Source: Candidatus Kapaibacterium sp.
GTDB lineage: Bacteria; Bacteroidota; Ignavibacteria; Kapaibacteriales; UBA961
Length of the DNA stretch: 8,322 bases
Reading direction: 5' to 3'
Assembly (NCBI GenBank): GCA_023259575.1
Contig: JALRHN010000092.1
Coordinates: 1 to 8,322, forward strand
The translations under genes were made by a program, and so were the position numbers. Every line of letters starts with the position of its first letter. Position 1 is the stretch's first letter. Below the pieces are notes generated by a model. That model did no database searches and was not told where the DNA came from. It saw only the letters and a program-made list of their open reading frames with translations. Below, piece after piece: positions 1-7,119 of this stretch.

Positions 1-873
1 ATTGCACTCTTAAAACAGGGTTATGAATTTTACATTAATACATCTTTGCATTTAAGAAAGGCTGAATTATTAAAAATCATTGGAGAATTCTATGTAATTC
101 CTGAAAATCCATTATATGATTATTCTGCATCTATACCCTTTTTAAAACAAGCAATAGCAATTGGCGAAGAGCATGAATTTTATCATTTTGTTACAGCTGT
201 TTATACTGGATTATATCAAAATGCAAAACAGGCAAAACTTTTTGAAGAATCATTAGAATATCTAGAAAATTATTTTGCATATTTCTTAAAAATGCACAAT
301 GAACAACAGCAACAGCCATTTATAGCTGGTGAGATTCGCTTTGGAAAAGAATCTCATCAATTGTATATAGATGGTAAACAGATAACTGATAAAAAAGTAT
401 TAGAAGAATTATCTCAATCTAAAATTGAAAATACTAAGCTTTTAAATCAGTTGTCAGATTATGAAAAAATTATCTCTACAATTAAAGAAGATATAGCAAT
501 AGCATCAAATCGTGGGCTGTTAAAATCAGCTTTTGCTCATCATCTTTTGGATAAAATCCAAGGAATAATAAAGCAACAATTAGATATACAAGGGTATTTA
601 CATCTTTGTGAACAAAAATATCCTGGAATTATTAAAAATCTGCAAAGATTATATCCCAATTTGACAAAAACAGAAATAAAGATATTGCAATTAATTAGGC
701 TTGATTTAACATCTCATTTGATATCAGAATTATGTTCCACATCGTTAAAAAATGTAGAGAATCATCGCCTTAGAATAAGAAAGAAATTACAATTACCTAA
801 ACAACATACATTTACTATGTTTTTAGATGCATTGCCTAATCAGTTGAATCTAGAAGCTTTTTATAAGGCATAA
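1..873 (+). CDS. TPR / coiled-coil regulator with C-terminal LuxR-type HTH (5' partial)
   Basis: The frame is open from base 1 to the TAA at 871-873, so the true start lies left of the window and the first TTG (46) is not a convincing start. The 290 visible residues fall into three parts. The N-terminal third is helical and TPR-like, with paired aromatic/alanine helices up to about nt 290. A charged, probably coiled-coil segment covers about nt 390-500. The C-terminal helix-turn-helix (about nt 655-800) has LTKTEIKILQLIRLDL followed by the recognition-helix signature SLKNVENHRLRIRKKL, the GerE/LuxR pattern. FCB bacteria carry many proteins of this build, with TPR sensor repeats followed by a LuxR-type DNA-binding end, often with a transmembrane helix between them. 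No hydrophobic transmembrane stretch is visible here, so a soluble transcription regulator is likely. Target genes cannot be told. It converges on metK with a 5-nt gap. Confidence 0.8.
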   Translation: MALLKQGYEFYINTSLHLRKAELLKIIGEFYVIPENPLYDYSASIPFLKQAIAIGEEHEFYHFVTAVYTGLYQNAKQAKLFEESLEYLENYFAYFLKMHNEQQQQPFIAGEIRFGKESHQLYIDGKQITDKKVLEELSQSKIENTKLLNQLSDYEKIISTIKEDIAIASNRGLLKSAFAHHLLDKIQGIIKQQLDIQGYLHLCEQKYPGIIKNLQRLYPNLTKTEIKILQLIRLDLTSHLISELCSTSLKNVENHRLRIRKKLQLPKQHTFTMFLDALPNQLNLEAFYKA

Positions 874-878
874 TTTAT

Positions 879-2054
879 TTATTCAGTGATATCTTCCCAT
901 GAATAATATTTTATTCCATTTATTATAAATGATCTATTTCCAAAATGTCCATTATGCGATGTAAGATAATAAATAGGTTTTTGTAACTCCAATCGTTCAA
1001 TAATTGCTGCTGGTTGTAAATCTTGTAAAGAGAATGATCCCAATGAATATTCTTTTCCTAGTGAATCATAAATACGATAGGAGACAGGGAATTCTTGTCC
1101 AATTGCATATGCAAGTTGAACTTTAATATTATTAGCATGTTCATGTTCTGCCAATGTCTTTAAAGCAATATGCCTAGCCATATAAGCGGCACTTTTATCC
1201 ACTTTAGATGGATCTTTCCCTGAAAAGGCTCCTCCCCCTATTTCGCAGTCTGCACCATATTGATCTACTACAATTTTTCTTCCAGTTAAGCCACAATCTG
1301 AAATTGGCCCCCCAATATTCCATTCTCCAGCAGGGTTTATATAATACTTTGTATCTTTTGTAAATAAAGAATATATATGCTCTGGAATGATAGCCTTTAT
1401 ATCATTAAGTATTTTATCATGAAATAGTTCCTGTAATTGCCTTAAAGATAATGATTGGCTATGACAGCAAGATAATACAAGAGAATCTATATGAGTAGCA
1501 TATCCATTTTTGTAATGTAATGAAATTTGACTCTTCATATCTGGTCTTAAGATGTCTTTTCCAACAAAATCTGTGAAGATTAATTTATATGCATATTGAA
1601 CAATTTCTTTCGCTAAGTATATAGCTAATGGCATTTTTGTAGGTGTATCATTAGTTGCAAATCCAAACATTATTCCTTGATCTCCGGCACCTAAAGATTG
1701 ATTTTTATCTACACTCCTATTGATTTCGGGGGATTGAGCAGAGATATTCATATGAATTGAACAAGATTCAGAATGAAATCCAAATTCAGGATGTACATAT
1801 CCTATCGATGAAATTGTATTTCTAATTGTTTTTTTTATTAACTCAAAATCCGATTCAGCCAAAAAATTTGCCTTAGAAGTGATTTCACCAGCAATATAAA
1901 CCGAATTACCCTTAACCATTGTTTCACAGGCTACTCTTGCATCAGGATCATGTTGTAAATACAAATCTAATATGCTATCTGAGATTTGATCAGCTACTTT
2001 ATCAGGATGTCCTGGTGATACATATTCACTTGTCCATACATAAGAACGTGACAT
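879..2054 (-). CDS. metK: S-adenosylmethionine synthetase (methionine adenosyltransferase)
   Basis: This cytosolic enzyme makes SAM from methionine and ATP, releasing phosphate and pyrophosphate. The 391 residues fit the usual bacterial length (about 380-430), and all three MetK domains can be followed. Visible signatures are WTSEYVSPGHPDK (residues 7-19, ATP/methionine site), GEIT (56-59), GAGDQG (122-127), GLTGRK (255-260) and the glycine-rich GGGAFSGKDPSKVDKS (273-288) with its conserved lysines. The VQLAYAIG stretch (312-319) is also typical. No key residue seems missing, so it should be active. ATG at 2054 is preceded by an AAGGAAAG SD and follows the stop of the upstream gene by 11 nt, so the two are co-transcribed and possibly translationally coupled. 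The transcript begins with a SAM-I-type riboswitch, which implies product feedback. The gene ends 5 nt from the convergent regulator gene with no obvious terminator hairpin between them. Confidence 0.97.
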   Translation of the reverse strand: MSRSYVWTSEYVSPGHPDKVADQISDSILDLYLQHDPDARVACETMVKGNSVYIAGEITSKANFLAESDFELIKKTIRNTISSIGYVHPEFGFHSESCSIHMNISAQSPEINRSVDKNQSLGAGDQGIMFGFATNDTPTKMPLAIYLAKEIVQYAYKLIFTDFVGKDILRPDMKSQISLHYKNGYATHIDSLVLSCCHSQSLSLRQLQELFHDKILNDIKAIIPEHIYSLFTKDTKYYINPAGEWNIGGPISDCGLTGRKIVVDQYGADCEIGGGAFSGKDPSKVDKSAAYMARHIALKTLAEHEHANNIKVQLAYAIGQEFPVSYRIYDSLGKEYSLGSFSLQDLQPAAIIERLELQKPIYYLTSHNGHFGNRSFIINGIKYYSWEDITE

Positions 2055-2065
2055 ACTTCTTTCCT

Positions 2066-2713
2066 TTATGAAAATGTTATAGATTTATTTTTTAATGTGA
2101 GATATGCTTGAGATATACTTTTCCAATTAAAATATTGAGAATGAGTAAATATTCTTTTTTGAATATCAAAAACTAGACAGGAATCAAATGAATATCTATA
2201 CAAGAATTGAATTGCTTCTCCAAACGGTGTATGAAGAACATTCCTTTCGGGAGGATGCTCTATATATTCGTTCAAATAGATAGATATACTATTGATTATT
2301 TCTGGATGTAATGGACGTATTAAGTCTTTGGGGACATCAATAATTTTAAAAATATTGATGCCAAAAAGTGCAACTGGGAATATTGGACTTGGTATTGAAT
2401 TCTTGTGAATTGTCCAAATATGAGGTGTAAAATCTGCTCTTGCTTTTAATTCAGCAGCAATTAATGACTTCTTATAAAATGATATGTTCTCTTGTTTTGT
2501 ATTCTCTAATGCTTGCTCAAATTCTTTTCCCGCAAAGATTGAACATGATCTACATTTAGCAATAAGATCCTTATCGCTAAGATTTCCAGATAAGAATGCG
2601 TCGAATCTTCGTAAAAACTTATTAGGATTTTTTGAACCAAGTAAGGAAGGAATATCTCCGCGTCGAAGATTATGTTGTTTAAGACAAAGTGAAATATACG
2701 AGTGTATATACAT
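2066..2713 (-). CDS. uncharacterised protein, first gene of SAM-riboswitch/metK operon
   Basis: The product is not recognised with confidence. From ATG 2713 it has 215 residues. The N-terminal part (about residues 1-45) is helical and basic, with LKQHNLRRGDIPSLLG then a KNPNKFLRRFDAFLSG segment, and could be a small Xre-like helix-turn-helix. The middle has a lysine/glutamate-rich helix, and the rest mixes strands and helices around PHIWTIHKNSIPSPIFPVALFG. There is no signal peptide and no clear membrane helix, so it is probably cytosolic. An ATG four codons upstream (2725) would give 219 residues, but it lies inside riboswitch stem P1 and has no well-spaced SD. ATG 2713 has GAGG (2723-2720) six nt upstream, which decides the start. 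The gene sits directly behind the SAM riboswitch and 11 nt before metK, so its expression should fall when SAM is plentiful. A role linked to SAM or methionine, or simply a coupling cistron, is inference. Confidence 0.8.
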   Translation of the reverse strand: MYIHSYISLCLKQHNLRRGDIPSLLGSKNPNKFLRRFDAFLSGNLSDKDLIAKCRSCSIFAGKEFEQALENTKQENISFYKKSLIAAELKARADFTPHIWTIHKNSIPSPIFPVALFGINIFKIIDVPKDLIRPLHPEIINSISIYLNEYIEHPPERNVLHTPFGEAIQFLYRYSFDSCLVFDIQKRIFTHSQYFNWKSISQAYLTLKNKSITFS

Positions 2714-2720
2714 GGCAGAC

Positions 2721-2800
2721 CTCATTGATCGGGCATTACCACCGAATTAAATCGGTTGGTGAATCTTCATAGGGCCCGTCCCTCAGATTCTCTAAATGAA
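2721..2800 (-). promoter_or_regulatory. SAM-I family (S-box) riboswitch, compact form without P4
   Basis: Read on the minus strand, the conserved core GAGGGACGGGCCCTATGAAG matches the S-box signature. P1 pairs 2800-2795 (TTCATT) with 2726-2721 (AATGAG). It is followed by AGA, then P2a GAATC (2790-2786) with GATTC (2765-2761). A kink-turn-like TGA/GA junction separates P2a from P2b, AGGG (2783-2780) with CCCT (2774-2771). The P2 loop CGGG (2778-2775) is complementary to CCCG (2733-2730), the expected pseudoknot. Classical S-boxes have CUGG/CCAG here, so both sides have changed together. P3 is ACCGA/TCGGT (2756-2752 with 2745-2741), followed by GGTGGTAAT. Only AT C remains between the pseudoknot strand and P1, so P4 is absent, as in SAM-I/IV-like variants. 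P1's 3' strand overlaps the GAGG SD (2723-2720) of the gene starting at 2713. SAM binding should therefore block translation. metK in the same operon fits SAM as ligand. Confidence 0.9.
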
Positions 2801-2825
2801 TATGGTGCAACTTATAATTGCTGTA

Positions 2826-2858
2826 CAAACATACATGTTTAGCATATATAAAATCAAA
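2826..2858 (-). promoter_or_regulatory. candidate FCB-type promoter for riboswitch operon
   Basis: On the minus strand TATGTTTG (2833-2826) fits the Bacteroidota -7 consensus TAnnTTTG, and TTTG (2858-2855) lies 21 nt upstream as a -33 element. Transcription would start near 2820, giving a leader of roughly 105 nt that contains the whole aptamer and the SD of the first gene. The match is by motif and position only. The region is AT-rich, so chance matches are possible. Confidence 0.5.
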
Positions 2859-3206
2859 TAAATTATTACTGTATGTTATTATGAATAGATTTGTCTTATC
2901 CGGTATATGTACAAGAAAATATTTGTGAATAGAAATGTACACATAATTATATCACTATGAATAAATATAAACATATCAATAAAATGTACTATAAGAATTA
3001 CGTATTTAAGCCATTTTTAGGGCTATATAAATTATTGGCATTTCAATTGTAATACAGCGTATAAGTAGATAGTTAAGTAGGGATCCAATAATCATTGGAA
3101 AGTCTTTAATAATTGAAATAGTGAAAAGTGTATAGTAAAGATTACTGAATTGTTTAATTAATCTTCGATAGAGTTTATAAAAGGTATGACAGTACTATTG
3201 AAGAAT
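2859..3206. other. intergenic region between divergent transcription units
   Basis: No coding sequence, RNA gene or mobile-element end is seen in this AT-rich stretch. It must hold the promoter of the transglutaminase-like gene on the plus strand, but no clear TAnnTTTG or -35/-10 pair could be chosen. The only tidy structure is the inverted repeat TCCAAT-AATC-ATTGGA at 3084-3099. A weaker AGCC/GGCT pair lies near 3010-3025. Confidence 0.6.
3084..3099. repeat. short inverted repeat, possible operator
   Basis: Six-base arms TCCAAT and ATTGGA flank a 4-nt AATC spacer, about 120 nt upstream of the SD of the transglutaminase-like gene. It could be a regulator site or a small hairpin. In AT-rich DNA a 6-bp palindrome can occur by chance. 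Confidence 0.3.
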
Positions 3207-3207
3207 A

Positions 3208-3215
3208 AAGGAGGG
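3208..3215 (+). promoter_or_regulatory. strong Shine-Dalgarno without a matching canonical start
   Basis: AAGGAGGG is an excellent SD. The codon eight nt after GGAGG (3223, GCA) is exactly where ATG would be expected, followed by AAA AAC as in a typical M-K-N signal peptide start. The nearest non-canonical initiator is ATT at 3217, with only 2 nt of spacing. This site fixes the real gene beginning near 3217-3223 rather than at the downstream TTG (3340). Confidence 0.65.
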
Positions 3216-3216
3216 T

Positions 3217-4293
3217 ATTCCAGCAAAAAACTTCATCGTATTTCTAATTGCTCTTATTAGCATTGCAGTCGCCCCACATTCATTTGCAGAAAATGGAAGG
3301 ATTATTGTTGATTATGCTGATTTTCAGCAAATCGATAGATTGGCTAATCAAATACCCGAAAAGTATACACATAATCCACAGGAATTAGCATCGTATATAA
3401 AAACATTTACAAAAACAGATCTTGAATTTGTTAGGGCAGTATATGTATGGTTTAGTTCCCCAACAGGAATTGATTATGATTATGATTGTTTATTAGAAAG
3501 AAAAAAACGTCCAAGCCAATTGTCAATACCAGTAATGAAAGCTAAATTAGGAGTTTGTGTTGGCTATAGTAATATTATGGTAGATGCATGTAATTCTGTG
3601 GGAATAAAGAGTGAGGTTATAGGTGGTTTTGTATATCCAAAAGAAAAAGACGATTCGACAAAACCTTATAGACATGCTTGGGTAATTGTTAAGATTAATG
3701 GAAAATATGGATTGATAGATCCTACATGGGGTGCATCATTTGCTATGAAGGACAGTATTAATGCAAAAGAGCGAGTGTATAGAAGATTAAATAATTCTTA
3801 CTTTTTTTATCACCCTTTTGAACAAGGAAAAAATAGAGAATCCTATGTTCCTCTATGTAATCTGAGGGAACCAGGTATTTATTCTTATAAAAGAAATGAC
3901 ATACCAATAAATATTCATAAGGCAATAAAACAGTATCCAGAACTTAGAAAAATCATTGATGATGTATTTGCAGATGCTAGTATCTTGATGCCTATAAATA
4001 AGGAAATTGACACAAGAATACATGAAGATCCAATTCTGGATGAATCAGAGAAGTTCTCAAAATTTTTCTCTTCAATAAAAAGATTACCAATTCAATATTT
4101 TTTAGCAAAAAATAATCATGTTGAAGTTAGTCATTCCGGTTTTCTGTTGAATATTCTTTTGATTGATAAAAATAATTTAACACATAATCTCATTACTCTT
4201 AATGTAGCCGAGAATAATCACAAAGGATTATTAACAAAACAGGTTATGTTCTTTGTAGAACATAATGGTATGGATGCTATACTACCTGAATAA
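3217..4293 (+). CDS. secreted transglutaminase-like (papain-fold) protein; start codon unclear
   Basis: The frame is open from 3202 to the TAA at 4291-4293. Counting from ATT 3217 (358 residues), residues 4-24 form a signal peptide: KN, a hydrophobic FIVFLIALISIAVA core, and SFA before the likely cut at A24/E25. The product should therefore be periplasmic or outside. Residues about 50-175 are a transglutaminase-like core with the catalytic Cys114 in GVCVGYS, His153 in RHAWV and Asp168 in LIDPTWG, closest in style to bacterial KY/CYK3-type transglutaminase-protease domains. The C-terminal half (about 185-358) is unrecognised. Such proteins may be proteases, amidases or crosslinkers of peptides or cell-wall material; the substrate is unknown here. 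No ATG, GTG or TTG follows the good SD at 3208-3215. The first canonical codon, TTG 3340, would delete the signal peptide and has no SD. Rare AUU initiation, an A-run frameshift from ATG 3186, or a start-codon mutation are the options. A terminator follows. Confidence 0.75.
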   Translation: MPAKNFIVFLIALISIAVAPHSFAENGRIIVDYADFQQIDRLANQIPEKYTHNPQELASYIKTFTKTDLEFVRAVYVWFSSPTGIDYDYDCLLERKKRPSQLSIPVMKAKLGVCVGYSNIMVDACNSVGIKSEVIGGFVYPKEKDDSTKPYRHAWVIVKINGKYGLIDPTWGASFAMKDSINAKERVYRRLNNSYFFYHPFEQGKNRESYVPLCNLREPGIYSYKRNDIPINIHKAIKQYPELRKIIDDVFADASILMPINKEIDTRIHEDPILDESEKFSKFFSSIKRLPIQYFLAKNNHVEVSHSGFLLNILLIDKNNLTHNLITLNVAENNHKGLLTKQVMFFVEHNGMDAILPE

Positions 4294-4336
4294 ATGAAAA
4301 AAACCGATATGAATATCATATCGGTTTTTTTTCATT
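4293..4336. terminator. bidirectional intrinsic terminator
   Basis: A near-perfect hairpin has arms AATG-A7-CCGATATG (4293-4311) and CATATCGG-T8-CATT (4317-4336), with loop AATAT. The T-run after CATATCGG serves the plus-strand transglutaminase-like gene. The A-run becomes a U-run for the minus-strand TonB receptor gene. It fills most of the 59-nt gap between the two convergent stop codons. Confidence 0.92.
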
Positions 4337-4352
4337 ATACGGCTTTAACGAA

Positions 4353-7070
4353 TTAGAAAGTATATGCCAATCTACCTTGAACCATACGTCCAATTGCAGC
4401 AGCTCCGATAAATTGCTGTACCTTATTATCTAATAAGTTTGTTGCATTTAGATTTAAGCTTAAACCTTCAACACCAGGAATACTATATTGAGCAGTTACA
4501 TCTAACATATGATAAGCATTTACATCGCCAACATAAACACCAGAATTCATACGGAAAGTATCTACCCAGCGCCATTGTACGCCGATATTAAGTCCTAAAT
4601 CTGCATTGCGATGCATGATGCCAAGTGATGATTTGTATTTAGGTGCATTAAGTGCAATGGTATCTGTAGAAGTATTTCCTTCACCTAAATCTTCACCATA
4701 AAATACATTCTTATTCACATAAGAAGCTGAACCTGAAATTGTAAAACTTGGTGATAATTCATATGTGAATGCAGCATCGCTTCCCATATATGTTATTTCA
4801 CCATAATTTTGATATGAAAGTAGAATATCACCTTTATGAGGAGTTTCATTTGGTGATACTGTGCCAATTGGTACACTAGCATAAGCGCCACATACTTGCG
4901 CAGCTGTAGCATCAGCTTGTGCTTCAGGCATACCTCCTTGCATAAGCGCACCCTTTAAAATTGGCTTTAAATAGGCAGTTACATCTGCTCCATTCATGAA
5001 CACATTTGGGGTGACAACTTTTAAAGGTGAAACAAAATCTGTTACAGTTGACTGATACACATCTAAAGAAAATTTGAAATTATCAGCTAATTTTCCTTGA
5101 TATCCTAATTCGATTGTCTGAGTGCTAGATTGACGTAACTTGTCAACTTTGTGATCATTGTCTTGAAAAGGTATAAAAGTTCTATTTGTAGGATTTAAAG
5201 AAGCTAAGCTACCTTTTATAGTTGTAGGTGCCGGAATCAAAGATGTAAGCAATGGCTTTAGTGCGGCAAGTGCAGGATTTGCTGTAATGATAGCAGTTAC
5301 TGCTTGCCACATATTGGCAACATTTCCTGTGCTAAGCCAAATATCTTTACTTGGCGCAAATTGAGAAACATAATTTAAAACACCATTTGAGCGATTAAAT
5401 GTATATCCATTTCTTCCTGCAGCTGCTCCATATACACCAACAGCATAAGCAGGGTTTGCTGCACTAAAACCAAAAGCATCTTTAACACTTAATAAATCCA
5501 AGAATAAATCATTAGTACCAGGATTACTAAATGCTGTATTAAAGGTAGCTCTTACAGAGGAATTATCATCTAATTTATACATTAATGCTAATCTTGGAGA
5601 CAAAACAAGTTCATCGATAACAGAATGTCTATCGGCACGAAGTGCAGCTAATGCAGAGAATTTATCACCAAATTTTGCATCTGCCTGTAGATAGCCACCA
5701 ATTTCTGTATAAGCATCATTTTCTTCATTCACACCATTAATTGTACTATCTGTAACTGGATTTGTAGAAAAGAAATCTGCTCCATATGTCAAACGAATAT
5801 TATCATTCACTTTATAAGCATCTTGAAGGCGAGCACCTAATAAAGTAGAACGATCTACAATTGGATTACCAGTTCTTAAGAAATAGGTATTGCCAGCATC
5901 ACTCATATTATAGAATACTTGAGCAAATAGATCATTTGAAGTTAATTGAGCATTGAGATATGTATATCTCCAATCTTTTCCATTTGCAGCTCCAAGGCCT
6001 GTCATTTCGATTGTATTGACGGCTTGTGAAACGCCTGTATTCAATTGTAACATTGTATTCTCGCCAAGATTATAATATAATCCAGCGTCTACATTAAATC
6101 GTTCATGAGTATTCTGACGATTTCCAATTTTAAGTGTATCAGCTAATACACCAGGTTTTAGGGCAGCAGACCTGGCCTTTTGCTCTTCTGGGTCTACATA
6201 TGCCCAATCATTAGCAGAAAAATATTGACCAGAAATCTTATATCCAATATCATCGTTTACTGTTCCAGCATGTCTTAAGCCAACATTCATAAGATTTTGC
6301 ATACCGCCAGCCAAAAAGACAGTTGTCCCTTTTGATGCAAAAGGAGAGCGAGTAATAATATTCAAGACACCTTGTGTTGCATTTGGGCCATATAATGCAG
6401 ATGCGGGACCACGAACCAATTCAATTCTTTCGATATCTTCATTTGAAGAAGGAACAAAATAACCAACATTAACTCTTAAGCTTGGTACTCCAGCAGGACG
6501 ATAATCTGTTAATGTTAACAGTGAGCCTGTAAATACATTATTAAATCCACGTACACTTACACTTTGTTGAGCAATACCTGTTTGAGAATAATCTATACCT
6601 GCCAAACCTCTTATATGTTCTACAGGCGTACTTTTAGGAGCTTCACGTATTGTTCTAGGCTCTATAACTGATACTGAAGCAGGAGCCTCGGATGCTTTTT
6701 GCTGCACACGTGATGCTGTTACAACTGTTACATCCATATCGATAGATGTTTCTGCTAATTGAACATCATGAGTAGCATTTCCATTATTCATAGAAAGATT
6801 TTCTTTCACATTCTTTTGATATCCAACACAAGAAACAGTAACAGAATAGCTTTTACTTGTTAAACCTTTTATCGAATAACGTCCTCGAGAATCAGAGAAA
6901 CTACCAATTTGTTTTGTTGATTCTGTGGATCTAACAGTTATTGAAGCTCCTGGAATTGGCTGTCCATTAGGACCAGTAATACGGCCACTAAGAATACCTT
7001 GAGCAAATGTTGCAATGCTAGATAAAACAATGCATAATGAGATTGAAAAAACACGTATGAAAATCTTCAT
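4353..7070 (-). CDS. TonB-dependent outer-membrane receptor with carboxypeptidase-regulatory-like domain
   Basis: The 905 residues from ATG 7070 form an outer-membrane active transporter driven by TonB-ExbBD. A signal peptide (about 1-23, ending ATFA before QG) is followed by a carboxypeptidase-regulatory-like beta-sandwich (about 26-106: GRITGPNGQPIPGASITV...GRYSIKGL...VGYQKN). Next are a TonB-box-like DVTVVTASR (about 113-121) and the plug (about 125-245), with QSVSVRGF and the hallmark IERIELVRGPASALYGPNA...GVLNIITR. A beta-barrel runs to the C-terminal aromatic GRLAYTF. ATG 7070 is preferred over ATG 7076 because GGAG (7081-7078) is seven nt before it, against one nt for 7076. No SusD partner, siderophore gene or cobalamin riboswitch is nearby, so the substrate (ferric chelate, vitamin, sugar or peptide) cannot be named. 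The barrel has unusually long Ala/Pro-rich insertions. Base composition looks less AT-rich than its neighbours, perhaps from strong expression. Confidence 0.93.
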   Translation of the reverse strand: MKIFIRVFSISLCIVLSSIATFAQGILSGRITGPNGQPIPGASITVRSTESTKQIGSFSDSRGRYSIKGLTSKSYSVTVSCVGYQKNVKENLSMNNGNATHDVQLAETSIDMDVTVVTASRVQQKASEAPASVSVIEPRTIREAPKSTPVEHIRGLAGIDYSQTGIAQQSVSVRGFNNVFTGSLLTLTDYRPAGVPSLRVNVGYFVPSSNEDIERIELVRGPASALYGPNATQGVLNIITRSPFASKGTTVFLAGGMQNLMNVGLRHAGTVNDDIGYKISGQYFSANDWAYVDPEEQKARSAALKPGVLADTLKIGNRQNTHERFNVDAGLYYNLGENTMLQLNTGVSQAVNTIEMTGLGAANGKDWRYTYLNAQLTSNDLFAQVFYNMSDAGNTYFLRTGNPIVDRSTLLGARLQDAYKVNDNIRLTYGADFFSTNPVTDSTINGVNEENDAYTEIGGYLQADAKFGDKFSALAALRADRHSVIDELVLSPRLALMYKLDDNSSVRATFNTAFSNPGTNDLFLDLLSVKDAFGFSAANPAYAVGVYGAAAGRNGYTFNRSNGVLNYVSQFAPSKDIWLSTGNVANMWQAVTAIITANPALAALKPLLTSLIPAPTTIKGSLASLNPTNRTFIPFQDNDHKVDKLRQSSTQTIELGYQGKLADNFKFSLDVYQSTVTDFVSPLKVVTPNVFMNGADVTAYLKPILKGALMQGGMPEAQADATAAQVCGAYASVPIGTVSPNETPHKGDILLSYQNYGEITYMGSDAAFTYELSPSFTISGSASYVNKNVFYGEDLGEGNTSTDTIALNAPKYKSSLGIMHRNADLGLNIGVQWRWVDTFRMNSGVYVGDVNAYHMLDVTAQYSIPGVEGLSLNLNATNLLDNKVQQFIGAAAIGRMVQGRLAYTF

Positions 7071-7103
7071 ACTCATTCTCCAAATGTGAATGGAATATAA
7101 AAT

Positions 7104-7119
7104 ATGTTCTAAGGAACAT
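7104..7119. repeat. inverted repeat upstream of TonB receptor, possible operator
   Basis: Perfect arms ATGTTC and GAACAT flank TAAG, with the near edge about 33 nt upstream of the receptor start at 7070. The position, in or just after a promoter, would suit a repressor site. It does not resemble a Fur box closely. A small mRNA hairpin is the alternative. Confidence 0.4.

Noticed and set aside
46..873. Regulator gene starting at TTG 46
   Set aside because: The frame stays open to base 1 with TPR-like helical sequence, so the gene is simply cut by the window edge.
2484..2750. 88-codon open frame on the plus strand
   Set aside because: It lies antisense to the metK-operon first gene and to the riboswitch. 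The composition is that of a shadow frame, and no SD was seen.
2736..2942. 68-codon open frame on the minus strand upstream of the riboswitch operon
   Set aside because: Its 3' half runs through the conserved aptamer core (P1 5' strand, P2 and P3), whose sequence is explained by RNA structure. The peptide resembles nothing known, and a promoter-like element lies inside it.
3340..4293. Transglutaminase-like gene starting at TTG 3340
   Set aside because: This start has no SD and would discard an evident signal peptide that continues upstream in the same frame to a strong SD.
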